Assembly (NCBI GenBank): GCA_964409635.1
Contig: CAYPEL010000144.1
Location: 1-6,703 of the forward strand
Direction: 5' to 3'
Length of the DNA: 6,703 nt
Source of the DNA: CAYPEL01 sp964409635
GTDB taxonomy: Bacteria > Pseudomonadota > Gammaproteobacteria > DSM-19610
Below the pieces are notes generated by a model, which saw nothing but the letters and a program-made list of their open reading frames with translations, did no database searches and was not told the origin of the DNA. Made by a program: the position numbers and the translations under genes. This document shows, one piece after another, positions 6,458 to 6,703 of the stretch. The first letter of the stretch is position 1, and each line of letters opens with the position of its first letter.

Positions 6458-6703
6458 ATCCTCACTTTTAAATGGTTAGTGCCAGATCCATCATATGAGA
6501 CCATTAACAACCCCCGCATGATACTGTTTTTCAGAAAATACCGATATATGAAATAGCGATTAGATGGAGAAATGGCCGAATAACTGAAGATGTAGGCATA
6601 TATGAAAGAGTAGCCTTTGACAAAGAATGCCAGTATCATGCGCGCGCTGAGTATAGGCCACATAAACACCCTTCTCTCCAAAATCAAGAAGTATCGAGGG
6701 GTC
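6454..6703 (-). CDS. C-terminal part of an unidentified protein, possibly a membrane-associated glycosyltransferase (partial)
   Basis: The frame is open from the right edge to a TGA at 6454-6456, giving 82 residues of a gene that starts outside the window. It is rich in aromatic and hydrophobic residues: a probable membrane-associated segment including MILAFFVKGYSFIYAYIF, then a basic aromatic stretch (NRYFIYRYFLK) and a short polar tail. A TTG lies inside the frame near 6687, but there is no reason to start there because the frame continues upstream. The four-base overlap with the polymerase/ligase gene puts both in one operon. The tail is compatible with the C-terminal region of a GT2-type glycosyltransferase, but I do not recognise the family. 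Confidence 0.6.
   Translation of the reverse strand, partial: TPRYFLILERRVFMWPILSARMILAFFVKGYSFIYAYIFSYSAISPSNRYFIYRYFLKNSIMRGLLMVSYDGSGTNHLKVRI

Noticed and set aside
1..6703. Insertion sequence, CRISPR array, tRNA or rRNA
   Set aside because: I saw no transposase, regularly spaced repeats, terminal inverted repeats or cloverleaf-like RNA; even the gene scar shows no flanking mobile element.

Overview
The window reads as part of an exopolysaccharide or O-antigen-type surface-polysaccharide locus of a Gram-negative bacterium, most likely a proteobacterium. The grounds are two families of glycosyltransferase, a Wzy/WaaL-type membrane protein, a polysaccharide deacetylase and a Sec-exported polysaccharide lyase, at roughly balanced GC. 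The sequence alone does not fix genus or species. No exosortase, Wzx, Wzc or PEP-CTERM gene is visible, so membership of an exosortase-linked cluster is only a possibility.

Layout: two convergent blocks meet near 2286-2351. The left, plus-strand block has the possible last codons of an upstream gene (3-41), a GT4 glycosyltransferase (79-1305) and a polysaccharide deacetylase without signal peptide (about 1320-2285). The right block is on the minus strand. In transcription order it has the 3' end of an unidentified membrane-associated protein cut by the window edge (6703-6454), a Wzy_C-family polymerase/ligase overlapping it by ATGA (6457-5063), a scar of two gene fragments (5037-4860), a membrane GT2 glycosyltransferase (4858-3710), a 245-base gap, and a secreted alginate-lyase-family protein (3464-2352).

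The GT4 and GT2 enzymes would add sugars to a lipid-linked repeat unit, the deacetylase would trim N- or O-acetyl groups, the Wzy_C protein would polymerise or ligate the product on the periplasmic face, and the lyase would cut or edit the polymer in the periplasm or outside the cell.

The most notable observation is the stretch between the polymerase/ligase and GT2 genes. It is not an ordinary spacer. It carries an in-frame C-terminal remnant of a bacterial sugar transferase (polyprenyl-phosphate phosphoglycosyltransferase) that stops one base before the GT2 start. Just upstream is a 17-codon ORF that resembles the first residues of a second polysaccharide deacetylase. Together they look like the scar of a deletion that removed most of a deacetylase gene, anything between, and nearly all of an initiating sugar transferase gene. 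The window therefore shows no intact initiating enzyme, which must be encoded elsewhere if the pathway works.
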